Shown here: piece by piece, positions 7,882 through 16,232 of the stretch
Numbering within the stretch: position 1 is the first letter of the stretch
Layout of the letters: each line of letters begins with the position of its first letter
DNA from: Nitrosomonas halophila
GTDB lineage: Bacteria > Pseudomonadota > Gammaproteobacteria > Burkholderiales > Nitrosomonadaceae
Direction: 5' to 3'
Length of the DNA stretch: 64,000 nucleotides
NCBI RefSeq assembly: GCF_900107165.1
Contig: NZ_FNOY01000001.1
Location: 1-64,000, forward strand
Program-made: the position numbers and the translations under genes
Notes under the pieces: model-generated
Databases searched by the model: none
Seen by the model: the letters and a program-made list of their open reading frames with translations, nothing else
What the model was told of the DNA's origin: nothing

Positions 7882-8676
7882 ATGCTGGCCGAGCAGGAAG
7901 CCCTGATCCGGGCGGGATGCTTTCTCGGCATCTTGATCCTGATGGCATCCTGGGAAGTCTATGCGCCCAGGCGCAAGTTGACCATTTCCAAATGGCTGCG
8001 TTGGCGTAACAATTTGTCGCTGACGGTTTTGAATACCATTCTGATCAGGCTGGCTTTCCCTGTGGCAGGCACCGGCATGGCGGTTTATGCCGCGAGCAAT
8101 CAATGGGGCTTGTTCAATCAGCTTGAATTGCCGGCCTGGCTCATGGTTGGCTTGAGCCTGGTGTTGCTTGATCTGGTCATATATGGCCAGCACCTCGTGA
8201 TGCATAGCTATGCGCCTCTGTGGCGTTTGCATCGTGTGCATCATGCTGATCTGGATATCGATGTCACGACTGGCGCGCGTTTCCATCCGCTCGAAATGCT
8301 GCTTTCGATGCTGGTCAAATTCTGTGCCATCCTGCTTTTTGGTGTTTCTGCCTGGGGTGTGCTGCTCTTTGAAATCATTCTCAATGCGATGGCTATGTTC
8401 AATCATAGCAACATCCGCTTGCCTGGCGCGATAGATCGCCGCCTACGAATTTTGATTGTGACGCCCGATATGCATCGCGTCCATCATTCAACTGTGCCAC
8501 ACGAAATGCACAGTAATTTTGGCTTCAATCTCGCCATCTGGGACAGAATATTCGGCACCTATCGTGCCCAGCCACAGGCCGGTCACATCGGCATGACAAT
8601 CGGTCTGGCTGAATGGCGCGATCCGGGTTTATGCAGCCGCTTGGCCAATATTCTCATGATGCCCTTCCGGCGCTGA
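7882..8676 (+). CDS. Sterol desaturase/fatty acid hydroxylase family membrane protein
   Basis: This 264-residue integral membrane protein carries the di-iron histidine clusters of the fatty acid hydroxylase superfamily: HLVMH (about residues 102-106), HRVHH (115-119), FNHSNI (about 173-178) and HRVHHS (about 197-202). At least four hydrophobic segments surround them. The family uses oxygen to hydroxylate or desaturate lipids or sterol-like substrates, and the substrate here cannot be read from sequence. It follows hemH by 16 nt and is probably co-transcribed. Confidence 0.85.
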   Translation: MLAEQEALIRAGCFLGILILMASWEVYAPRRKLTISKWLRWRNNLSLTVLNTILIRLAFPVAGTGMAVYAASNQWGLFNQLELPAWLMVGLSLVLLDLVIYGQHLVMHSYAPLWRLHRVHHADLDIDVTTGARFHPLEMLLSMLVKFCAILLFGVSAWGVLLFEIILNAMAMFNHSNIRLPGAIDRRLRILIVTPDMHRVHHSTVPHEMHSNFGFNLAIWDRIFGTYRAQPQAGHIGMTIGLAEWRDPGLCSRLANILMMPFRR

Positions 8677-8779
8677 CCCGTTGCCTGCCCGGCGGGAAAT
8701 TCATAATATTTGCTTGCTTTTTTATCCTTATATGATAGTTTTGATTACGCAAATAACCTGATTCGCTGGTACAAATAAA

Positions 8780-9559
8780 ATGAAGCTATTCACTAATTTA
8801 TGTTTGGCACTTATCCTGGCCGCTTGCGCGACATCGCCTACGGGCAGAGCGCAGTTCGCATTCATGCCGGATGCCGAATTGAATAGCATGGGGCTGCAGG
8901 CCTTTGAAACGCTCAAACGGGAAAATCCAGTGAGCCGCAACACGGCGCAGATCGAATTTGTCCGTTGTGTCACGGATGCGCTGACCAGGGAAGTCGGCGG
9001 CGAATGGGAGGTGGTCGTCTTCGAGGACCGTTCACTCAACGCATTCGCATTGCCGGGTGGAAAAATCGGTGTGCATGCGGGTTTAATTGACTTGGTAGAC
9101 AACCAGCATCAGCTGGCCACCATCATCGGCCATGAAATCGGGCATGTTCTTGCCCGGCATAGCAACGAGCGGATGTCCCAGCAAGTGGGTACGAAAATGG
9201 GGCTCACCCTCATTCAAGCCGTGACCGCGCCACAGACTGCCATGGGGCAGACGGCTATCGGTCTGCTGGGAGTGGGCGCGCAGTATGGCATCATCATGCC
9301 GTTTAGCAGGCTGCACGAAAGCGAGGCCGACATGATCGGCCTAGATTTGATGGCCAAGGCAGGATTCAATCCGGCAGAAAGCATCACCCTCTGGCAAAAA
9401 ATGACCCAAGCCAGTCAGGGGCCGCAACCCGTCGAATTTCTTTCCACCCATCCTTCTCACAACACGCGTATCCAGGATTTGCAAGCCCGCTTGCCGAGAG
9501 CGCTGCAGCTACAACAACAGGCGAATGCGGCAGGAAAGCATCCTCGCTGCTTCAAATAA
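8780..9559 (+). CDS. M48-family metallopeptidase, lipoprotein
   Basis: This 259-residue protein starts with a lipoprotein signal (lipobox LAAC, Cys16), so it is probably anchored to a membrane facing the periplasm. The zinc site is HEIGH at about residues 118-122, with the third ligand in ESEADMIGLDLM (about 181). The ending STHPSHNTRIQDL is characteristic of the LoiP/YcaL/BepA group of M48 peptidases, which process or degrade outer-membrane proteins. A TATGAT-type -10 lies about 45 bp upstream. It stands alone between the hydroxylase gene and prkB. Confidence 0.9.
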   Translation: MKLFTNLCLALILAACATSPTGRAQFAFMPDAELNSMGLQAFETLKRENPVSRNTAQIEFVRCVTDALTREVGGEWEVVVFEDRSLNAFALPGGKIGVHAGLIDLVDNQHQLATIIGHEIGHVLARHSNERMSQQVGTKMGLTLIQAVTAPQTAMGQTAIGLLGVGAQYGIIMPFSRLHESEADMIGLDLMAKAGFNPAESITLWQKMTQASQGPQPVEFLSTHPSHNTRIQDLQARLPRALQLQQQANAAGKHPRCFK

Positions 9560-9805
9560 TCATGCTTGAGCGGCAGCATAGGCCTGTACCGGGCAATTAT
9601 TCTTCTCTATTCTTTTCTCATCCGTAGTGGATAGTCGTTTATACCAGGAAAACCATAGGGTATAAATTCCTATTTTGTTCAAAGAGTTATAGAATACCTA
9701 CCAAGAACGGCCTAAAAACAAGTATCATTCGCGCTACATTTATACGCAAAACCGTTAAACCAGTATTCTTAATTGATCTTATTATATTCAAGGAGATAGC
9801 AACAA

Positions 9806-10675
9806 ATGTCGCAAAAGCACCCTGTTATCGCCGTGACCGGATCGTCCGGCGCTGGTACCTCCACAGTCAAAACCAGTTTTGAGCATATTTTTCGCCGCGA
9901 GCAATTGAAAGTGGCTGTTGTGGAAGGGGATAGTTTCCATCGCTACGACCGGGAGGCCATGAAGCAGGCGGTTGAGGCGTCAGAGAAAGGGGGCGGACGG
10001 CCAATCAGTCATTTCGGCCCGGAAGCGAATGAATTCGAGAAGCTGGAAACGCTCTTCAGAGAGTATGGCGAAACGGGTTCCGGTCAAACACGCTTGTATT
10101 TGCACAACGATCAGGAAGCTGCGCCCTACAACCAGAAGCCAGGCACCTTTACGCCCTGGAAATCGATCGAACCGGGCACGGATTTGCTGTTCTACGAGGG
10201 CCTGCATGGGGGTGTAAAAAGCGACACCGCCGATGTGGCGCAATTTGTGGATCTGCTGGTGGGTGTGGTGCCCATCGTCAACCTCGAATGGATCCAGAAG
10301 ATTTATCGGGATACGGCGGCCAGAGGCTACTCTGCCGAAGCCGTGACCCATACCATTTTGCGCCGCATGCATGATTACGTGCATTACATCACGCCGCAGT
10401 TTTCGCGCACGCATGTCAATTTCCAGCGTGTGCCAACGGTAGATACTTCCAATCCTTTCATCGCGCGTGAAATTCCCTCATTGGATGAAAGCATGGTTGT
10501 CATTCGCTTCCGTGATTATCATGGCGTGGATTTTCCCTTCTTACTCAATATGATCGGCGATTCTTTCATGTCCCGTCCGAACACGATTGTCGTGCCGGGT
10601 GGCAAAATGGGCATGGCGATCGAACTGATTCTGACACCGCTGATTCTGGATCTGGTCACAAAAAGCAAAAAGTAA
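9806..10675 (+). CDS. prkB: Phosphoribulokinase
   Basis: This 289-residue class I (bacterial) phosphoribulokinase makes ribulose-1,5-bisphosphate for the Calvin-Benson-Bassham cycle. The P-loop GSSGAGTSTVK (about residues 12-22) is followed by the VVEGDSFHRYDR motif, and FYEGLHGG and HYITPQFSRTHVNFQRVP lie further on. The length fits the bacterial form. A strong ribosome site (AAGGAG) sits 11 nt before the ATG. The 246-bp upstream region (9560-9805) has no gene and presumably holds the promoter. No cbb operon partner is adjacent, so in this genome prkB is separate from RuBisCO. Its presence implies autotrophic CO2 fixation. Confidence 0.96.
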   Translation: MSQKHPVIAVTGSSGAGTSTVKTSFEHIFRREQLKVAVVEGDSFHRYDREAMKQAVEASEKGGGRPISHFGPEANEFEKLETLFREYGETGSGQTRLYLHNDQEAAPYNQKPGTFTPWKSIEPGTDLLFYEGLHGGVKSDTADVAQFVDLLVGVVPIVNLEWIQKIYRDTAARGYSAEAVTHTILRRMHDYVHYITPQFSRTHVNFQRVPTVDTSNPFIAREIPSLDESMVVIRFRDYHGVDFPFLLNMIGDSFMSRPNTIVVPGGKMGMAIELILTPLILDLVTKSKK

Positions 10676-10740
10676 CATTCATGATTTTCCTGTTTCACGC
10701 TGGTTGCTGTGCAGGAAATTCGAATATTGCTTCCATTCAT

Positions 10741-12978
10741 ATGACATCGTTACTTTCCGGCCTGAACCCGGAACAGCTCGAAGCCGTCACCTGGCCACAC
10801 CATTCCGCATTGGTGCTGGCGGGTGCCGGTAGTGGCAAGACACGGGTACTGACCACTCGGATCGCTCATTTGCTCCAGACCGGTCAGGCGCATCCGCAAA
10901 ACATCCTGGCTGTGACCTTCACCAACAAGGCCGCCCGGGAAATGATCACGCGCATTGCCGCCATGCTGCCTATCAATATACGCGGCATGTGGATCGGTAC
11001 TTTCCATGGCTTGTGCAACCGGATGTTGCGCATGCATGCTGAGGATGCGGGGTTGCCCCAGGCTTTCCAGATACTGGACATGGCAGACCAGCTGGCAGTC
11101 ATTCGGCGCATGTTGAAGGAACGTTCGCTGGATGAAAAATCTTTTCCACCCAGGCAGGTTCAGTGGTTTATCAACAGTGCCAAAGAGGAGGGCTTGCGCG
11201 CATCCCGGGTCGAGACACAGGACAGCTACCGGCGCAAGCTTGCCGAGTGTTATCAGATTTATGAAGGGATCTGCACCCGTGAGGGTATTGTCGATTTTGC
11301 CGAATTGCTGTTGCGCAGTTACGAGTTGCTGAGCCGCAACGAGCTTTTGCGCGATCATTACCGAGCGCGTTTCAATCATATTTTAGTCGACGAGTTTCAA
11401 GACACCAATCGTTTGCAATACAAATGGCTCAAATTGCTGGCGGGGGCAGATTCGCCACAGCGGGCGGCTATTTTCGCTGTTGGTGACGATGACCAGAGTA
11501 TTTATGCATTCCGGGGTGCGCATGTCGGCAATATGAAAGATCTGGAGCGGGATTTTGCGATTTCCAAAGTCATTAAACTGGAACAGAATTATCGCTCACA
11601 TGGCAATATTCTGGATGCAGCCAATATATTGATCAGCCATAACAATGGGCGCCTGGGCAAAAATCTATGGACTGCTGAGGGGCATGGCGAGCCGGTTCGT
11701 GTTTATCATGCGATCACGGATATTGAGGAAGCGGCCTTTATTGTGGATGAGATCAAGGCATTGCAGGCCGATGGCTTGGCGCTTTCGAATATTGCGCTCC
11801 TCTATCGTTCCAATGCTCAGTCACGGATTCTGGAGCACAGCCTGTTTAATGCATCGATTGCGTACCGGGTGTACGGTGGCATGCGCTTCTTTGACCGGCA
11901 AGAAATCAAATATGCGCTCGCCTATTTGCGTATGATTGCTTTCCCGGATGACGATCATGCATTGTTGCGCATCATTAATTTTCCGGCGCGAGGCATTGGT
12001 GCCCGGACACTGGAGCAGCTGCAGGAAGAGGCCGGTGCCGCAGGCAGCAGTCTATGGCAGGCAGCACTGAAGCGATGTGATGGAGCAGGAGACACAGCGG
12101 CGCGCCGGGCAAATGCATCTGGCAAGAGTGTCGCGGGTTTTGTGCATCTCATACAGACCATGCAGCAGGCCTGTGCCGGCCTGTCGTTGCCTGAAATCGT
12201 TCACCATGTGGGAGAGATGAGTGGCTTGATGGCGCATTATCAGGCCGAGCGCGAAGGCGCCGAACGCTTGGAAAATCTGAAGGAATTGATCAATGCGGCA
12301 ACCAGTTTCGTGCACGAGTCTGAGGATGACAGTCTGCTGGCTTTTCTTTCCCATGCGTCCTTGGAAGGGGGGGAGCATCAGGCTGGTAGTTACCAGGATG
12401 CCGTTCAGCTGATGACAGTGCATGCAGCCAAGGGGCTGGAATTTCATTCAGTCTTCATCAGCGGCCTGGAAGAAGGGTTGTTTCCTCATGAAAATAGCCG
12501 TCATGAGGCAAATGGCCTGGAAGAGGAGCGGCGCCTCATGTATGTGGCGATGACGCGCGCGCAACGGCGCTTATATCTGAGTCACGCCCAGAGCCGCATG
12601 TTGCATGGGCAGACGCGGGTGAATGTGCCGTCACGATTTGTTGAAGAGATTCCCGGTGATTTGCTAAAGAGGCTGCGGCCAGATTCCAGAGCAGACATCG
12701 GGTCACAGCCATTTTTTATGAGTCCGGCAGATGATGCCAGACCTGTCCGCCGTGCGGCAGGAAGCACTGCGAGCAATGCATCCAGCCGATCCGTGGCCGC
12801 TATGGCTGCGCATGCGCCGGGCCTGCGGATCGGTCAGCAGGTCTCGCACACGAAATTCGGGCCGGGTACCATTATTGACTACGAGGGAAGTGGGGCGGAT
12901 ATGCGGGTGCAGGTATGTTTTAGCCATGCTGGCACCAAATGGCTTTCACTTGCGTATGCCAAACTGACGCCTCTGTGA
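10741..12978 (+). CDS. uvrD: DNA helicase II (UvrD)
   Basis: This 745-residue superfamily 1A 3'-5' helicase serves nucleotide-excision and mismatch repair. Walker A is AGAGSGKTR, followed by FTNKAAREM, the DEFQDTNRLQY Walker B segment, the QNYRSHGNIL motif, and VQLMTVHAAKGLEF with MYVAMTRAQRRLY near the C-terminus. The C-terminal Tudor-like end (VSHTKFGPGTIIDYEG) is typical of UvrD. I prefer the ATG at 10741, because the in-frame ATG at 10681 adds 20 residues not found in the family. It follows prkB by 65 bp. Confidence 0.95.
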   Translation: MTSLLSGLNPEQLEAVTWPHHSALVLAGAGSGKTRVLTTRIAHLLQTGQAHPQNILAVTFTNKAAREMITRIAAMLPINIRGMWIGTFHGLCNRMLRMHAEDAGLPQAFQILDMADQLAVIRRMLKERSLDEKSFPPRQVQWFINSAKEEGLRASRVETQDSYRRKLAECYQIYEGICTREGIVDFAELLLRSYELLSRNELLRDHYRARFNHILVDEFQDTNRLQYKWLKLLAGADSPQRAAIFAVGDDDQSIYAFRGAHVGNMKDLERDFAISKVIKLEQNYRSHGNILDAANILISHNNGRLGKNLWTAEGHGEPVRVYHAITDIEEAAFIVDEIKALQADGLALSNIALLYRSNAQSRILEHSLFNASIAYRVYGGMRFFDRQEIKYALAYLRMIAFPDDDHALLRIINFPARGIGARTLEQLQEEAGAAGSSLWQAALKRCDGAGDTAARRANASGKSVAGFVHLIQTMQQACAGLSLPEIVHHVGEMSGLMAHYQAEREGAERLENLKELINAATSFVHESEDDSLLAFLSHASLEGGEHQAGSYQDAVQLMTVHAAKGLEFHSVFISGLEEGLFPHENSRHEANGLEEERRLMYVAMTRAQRRLYLSHAQSRMLHGQTRVNVPSRFVEEIPGDLLKRLRPDSRADIGSQPFFMSPADDARPVRRAAGSTASNASSRSVAAMAAHAPGLRIGQQVSHTKFGPGTIIDYEGSGADMRVQVCFSHAGTKWLSLAYAKLTPL

Positions 12979-13028
12979 GTATTGCCGGTCCTGGCTCCTG
13001 GATTGGCTGTTCCAACCCGCTGACTGAA

Positions 13029-13074
13029 GACAGGGTTAGGTCAACAGTTGCGTGCTTGTTGAACTAACCCTGTC
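13029..13074. terminator. Strong hairpin between uvrD and the convergent gene
   Basis: GACAGGGTTAG at the left pairs with CTAACCCTGTC at the right, extended inward by TCAACA/TTGTTGA. It lies between two convergent genes and probably ends both transcripts. There is no long T run on either side. Confidence 0.65.
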
Positions 13075-13106
13075 TATAGCGGTATTCCCATCATCGGGAT
13101 GCCGGT

Positions 13107-13889
13107 TTAGCGCTGTTCTATCTGACTGGTGTCCTCTTTGTTCTTATGCTCGTCTGGGGCGGAATCCGTGTTGCTATCCTCATCGTAGTGAAAGAGATCC
13201 TTGTAACTCACGTATACGGAGGCGAAGGTGACCGGGAACCATAAAATGAAGCCCAGTCCATAGGGGATTGATGCCAGAAAAGCGAGAAAAAGCAGCGTGA
13301 TGAAATATATCTGGAAAGCAAAGATATTTCTCAGGCAAGCAAAAAAGCTTTTGCGCATGGCAATGACGGGCGGCATATTCTCGAACATTACCAGCATGGG
13401 GGCGAACCAGACGGCCATTAACAGCGGGATGATGAGCAGCAGGGCAAATAGAAAGGCGGACAAGGCATCATCCATCACCGCAGGCAACTCGCTCTCGTCG
13501 AAACGCTTGCCATAGAGCCACATGTCGACGACAGCATCTCCTCCAAGCAGCATGAAAACACCGATGATCAGGACATCGCCAATCAGATAGAGTCCACCTA
13601 TCGTGATCAGTGCCGAGGTGTTCTTTTTGAAACCGACAAATAGGTATCCCAGGTCCAGCTTACCGGTCAGATCCAGTTGTCTGCACCCGACCATGATGCC
13701 GGCCACAAAGACCGGCATGGTCAGTGTGCCGACAAAACTTCCCAGCAGCGGGATAAGGCCGAGCGTGGCACCGATCAGCAGGTAAGTGAAGCATAGCAAT
13801 ATCCAGTTGAGGGGCGCCTGGCGAAAAAAATAGAAACCGCTTACTATCCACTGTAATCCCTGTTTGCCGCGTACATATCGCGCATCCAT
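13107..13889 (-). CDS. BPSS1780-type polytopic membrane protein
   Basis: This 260-residue protein has about six hydrophobic segments and a hydrophilic acidic C-terminal tail. The N-terminal pattern (GLQWIVSGFYFFRQAPLNWI) and the region MPPVIAMRKSFFACLRNI match a family of uncharacterised betaproteobacterial membrane proteins (BPSS1780 type). No catalytic motif is seen and the function is unknown. It is separated from thrB, on the same strand, by 128 bp without an obvious terminator. Confidence 0.72.
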   Translation of the reverse strand: MDARYVRGKQGLQWIVSGFYFFRQAPLNWILLCFTYLLIGATLGLIPLLGSFVGTLTMPVFVAGIMVGCRQLDLTGKLDLGYLFVGFKKNTSALITIGGLYLIGDVLIIGVFMLLGGDAVVDMWLYGKRFDESELPAVMDDALSAFLFALLLIIPLLMAVWFAPMLVMFENMPPVIAMRKSFFACLRNIFAFQIYFITLLFLAFLASIPYGLGFILWFPVTFASVYVSYKDLFHYDEDSNTDSAPDEHKNKEDTSQIEQR

Positions 13890-14017
13890 CTGTATGTTCC
13901 TCCTGTAATGTAAAACGACTCATCTGCGAGCATTGATAGGTGTCAGGACGAGCCGGTAAGCAGAATACCTAGAAACACAAATCATGTTTCTACCGTGTTT
14001 GAAAATCGGTTTCAGAG

Positions 14018-14962
14018 CTAGAGATGCGGCAACATGCTCGGGTTGGTCAAATGATATTCCAGAATTTTTCTAAAATGCACTGGGTCTTTTTTGTGTGTCA
14101 ATTCACCCGGGCGGGGCAAATGATAATCATACAGGCGCGATATCCAGAAGCGCAGTGCTCCGGCACGTAACATCTGCGGCCAGGCATGGTGCTCTTCAGC
14201 ATTTAATGGACGGATGGTGTGATAGGCCACTATAAATGCCCGGGTGCGTGCCTTATCCAGCATTTCATTTCCGAGCATGCACCAGTCATTGACGGTAATG
14301 GCGAGGTCGTAGAGCAGCGCATCGTTGCAAGCAAAATAGAAATCGATAATGCCACCGATGCCGGAAGATGTAAACAGAACGTTGTCGCGAAACAAATCTG
14401 CATGAATGATGCCTTGCGGGAGCCTGCCCGTGGGGTGTGCGGCCTGGTATTCCAATTCCGCCTCAAGCAGCTCATGCTCAGCCGGTGCCAGAAAAGGGCT
14501 GATGTCTTGGGCCGTTGCTTGCCACCAGTCCAGGCCACGTGGGTTTTCATTTCGATCTGAATAGGATAGGCCGGCCAAGTGCATTCTTGCCAGCAGCGCG
14601 CCGATCTGGGCGCACTGTTTCTCTGTGGGGTCAAGCATGGACCGGCCAGGCAGGAAAGTGACAATGCAGGCGGGTTTGCCGTTCAGCCAGCTGAATAAAG
14701 CGCGATTATGCGGCGCAACCGGTCTGGGGCAAGGAATGCCGTGACTGGACAGATGCGCCATGAGATTGAGGTAGAAGGGCAGCTCAGTATCGGTCAGTTT
14801 CTCAAACAGGGTGAGAATGTATTTTCCTTGTGTGGTCGTGACAAAGTAGTTGGTGTTTTCTATTCCTGATGAAATACCCTGTAAATCGATTAATGTGCCC
14901 AGTGAATAATTGTGCAGCCAATTGCTCAGTTGCGTTTGGGTGACGGGAGTAAAAACAGACAT
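14018..14962 (-). CDS. thrB: Homoserine kinase (ThrB, aminoglycoside-phosphotransferase fold)
   Basis: This 314-residue enzyme phosphorylates L-homoserine on the way to threonine. It is the APH-fold type found in many betaproteobacteria and pseudomonads, not the GHMP type of E. coli. Kinase-like motifs include GIENTNYFV, the catalytic [14 protein letters not shown] (about residues 182-195) and the metal-binding GGIIDFYFA. The neighbours (DUF2782, LOG gene and divergent polA) match a conserved betaproteobacterial arrangement. It is the last gene of a likely three-gene minus-strand operon. Confidence 0.92.
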   Translation of the reverse strand: MSVFTPVTQTQLSNWLHNYSLGTLIDLQGISSGIENTNYFVTTTQGKYILTLFEKLTDTELPFYLNLMAHLSSHGIPCPRPVAPHNRALFSWLNGKPACIVTFLPGRSMLDPTEKQCAQIGALLARMHLAGLSYSDRNENPRGLDWWQATAQDISPFLAPAEHELLEAELEYQAAHPTGRLPQGIIHADLFRDNVLFTSSGIGGIIDFYFACNDALLYDLAITVNDWCMLGNEMLDKARTRAFIVAYHTIRPLNAEEHHAWPQMLRAGALRFWISRLYDYHLPRPGELTHKKDPVHFRKILEYHLTNPSMLPHL

Positions 14963-15058
14963 GAATGGAGCAATGAGAAAAGCGTTAGCAGGTTAAAAGC
15001 AGCCGGTTTGGAACAATTTGGAAAAGCTTGGATTATGTACGCAGGCCATTGAAGAGAA

Positions 15059-15436
15059 TCAGAAGCGAAAAATTTCCCACATTGGCACACTGACATCGGA
15101 ATCCATAATATCCCCCCGGTGGGGGCCGCCAACCGCACCCCGGCGGTTCAGCAGATAATAAGGCTTGCCGATTCGTGGCGTAATCTTGATCATGTAAAGA
15201 TGGCCATTGATGCGATATTCTTCAATTGTTTCATCTTCGCCTTCGCGTATGGTGATTTCAGGCTCCAGGGATGGATCAAGTCCCAGATCGGGCAGCGGGA
15301 TCTCCTCTTCAGAGGGGGGGTCGGGTAATTCCGGTAAAGGCACCAAATCATCGGGCTGTGGCCGGGGTTGCGCCTGGACCGATGAGGTCGCCCAGATCGA
15401 ACTGGCAAGAAGCAGCAGGATGGTCACCGATCTCAT
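15059..15436 (-). CDS. DUF2782 secreted protein
   Basis: This 125-residue protein has a signal peptide (cleavage probably near residue 23, SVQA), a proline- and acid-rich spacer and a compact C-terminal domain with EYRINGHLYMIKITPRIGKPYYL, matching DUF2782. The function is unknown and the location is probably periplasmic. I chose the ATG at 15436 because GGAG lies 8 nt upstream, while the GTG three codons earlier overlaps that site. It lies between the LOG gene and thrB in the operon. Confidence 0.82.
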   Translation of the reverse strand: MRSVTILLLLASSIWATSSVQAQPRPQPDDLVPLPELPDPPSEEEIPLPDLGLDPSLEPEITIREGEDETIEEYRINGHLYMIKITPRIGKPYYLLNRRGAVGGPHRGDIMDSDVSVPMWEIFRF

Positions 15437-15498
15437 GCAGGGCACTCCAAAATATAGAAAATCTAAACAGGTTGTGGGGAAAGAGATCTGAGCCTATC

Positions 15499-16218
15499 CT
15501 AAAGATTCAGCTGAATATCGCGCTCGGTTGCCGTGGGCTCAAACCCGGATGTTTCGTAGTAGCGGAAGATCGCATCGACCACCTGGGTGGGCTCGTCGAT
15601 GATTTGGATGAGGTCCATGTCTTCTGGCGCGATAAAGTCTTCTGCAACCAGTACCTGACGAAACCAATCGACCACACCCTGCCAGAAATCCGAGCAGACA
15701 AGAATGATTGGCATCTTGCGGGTCTTGCCGGTTTGCACCAGCGTCAGCGCTTCCATCAATTCGTCGAGTGTGCCGAATCCGCCTGGCATGACGACATAGG
15801 CGGTGGCAAATTTGACGAACATATATTTGCGCGCAAAAAAGTGGCGAAAAGTTTGGCTGATGTCCTGGTAGACATTGCGGTGTTGTTCATGGGGCAGCTG
15901 AATGTTCAGCCCCACACTCGGCGATTTGCCAAAAAAAGCGCCTTTGTTGGCTGCCTCCATAATGCCCGGGCCGCCACCGGAGATGACCGAGAATCCGGCA
16001 TCCGACAATTGTCTTGCAATCGCTTCGGTTAATTTATAATGTGGATGGTCGGGGTGCGTTCTTGCGCTGCCAAAAATGCTGACGGCCGGTTGGATGCATT
16101 CCAGTCGTTCTGTTCCCTCGACAAATTCCGCCATGATCCCGAAAACTCGCCATGATTCCTTGGCTGACCAGGGTTTTTCCAAGGTCAATGCATTAGCCAG
16201 TTTAGCTTGCAAGCTCAT
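15499..16218 (-). CDS. LOG-family nucleotide phosphoribohydrolase (TIGR00730)
   Basis: This 239-residue Rossmann-like protein contains GGGPGIMEAANKGAF and PGGFGTLDELMEALTLVQ, the two hallmarks of the LOG (lonely guy) family, formerly annotated as lysine decarboxylase. Characterised members release cytokinin-like bases from nucleoside 5'-monophosphates, and the bacterial role is often nucleotide salvage. The ATG at 16218 was chosen because the frame upstream runs antisense through polA. It is divergent from polA with only 14 bp between start codons, so each promoter must lie inside the other gene. Confidence 0.9.
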   Translation of the reverse strand: MSLQAKLANALTLEKPWSAKESWRVFGIMAEFVEGTERLECIQPAVSIFGSARTHPDHPHYKLTEAIARQLSDAGFSVISGGGPGIMEAANKGAFFGKSPSVGLNIQLPHEQHRNVYQDISQTFRHFFARKYMFVKFATAYVVMPGGFGTLDELMEALTLVQTGKTRKMPIILVCSDFWQGVVDWFRQVLVAEDFIAPEDMDLIQIIDEPTQVVDAIFRYYETSGFEPTATERDIQLNL

Positions 16219-16232
16219 AAAGGTCCTTTTTG

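Noticed and set aside
7074-7931. 285-codon minus-strand frame across hemH
   Set aside because: Antisense to a well-conserved ferrochelatase; composition (His/Gln/Arg-rich) is typical of shadow frames.
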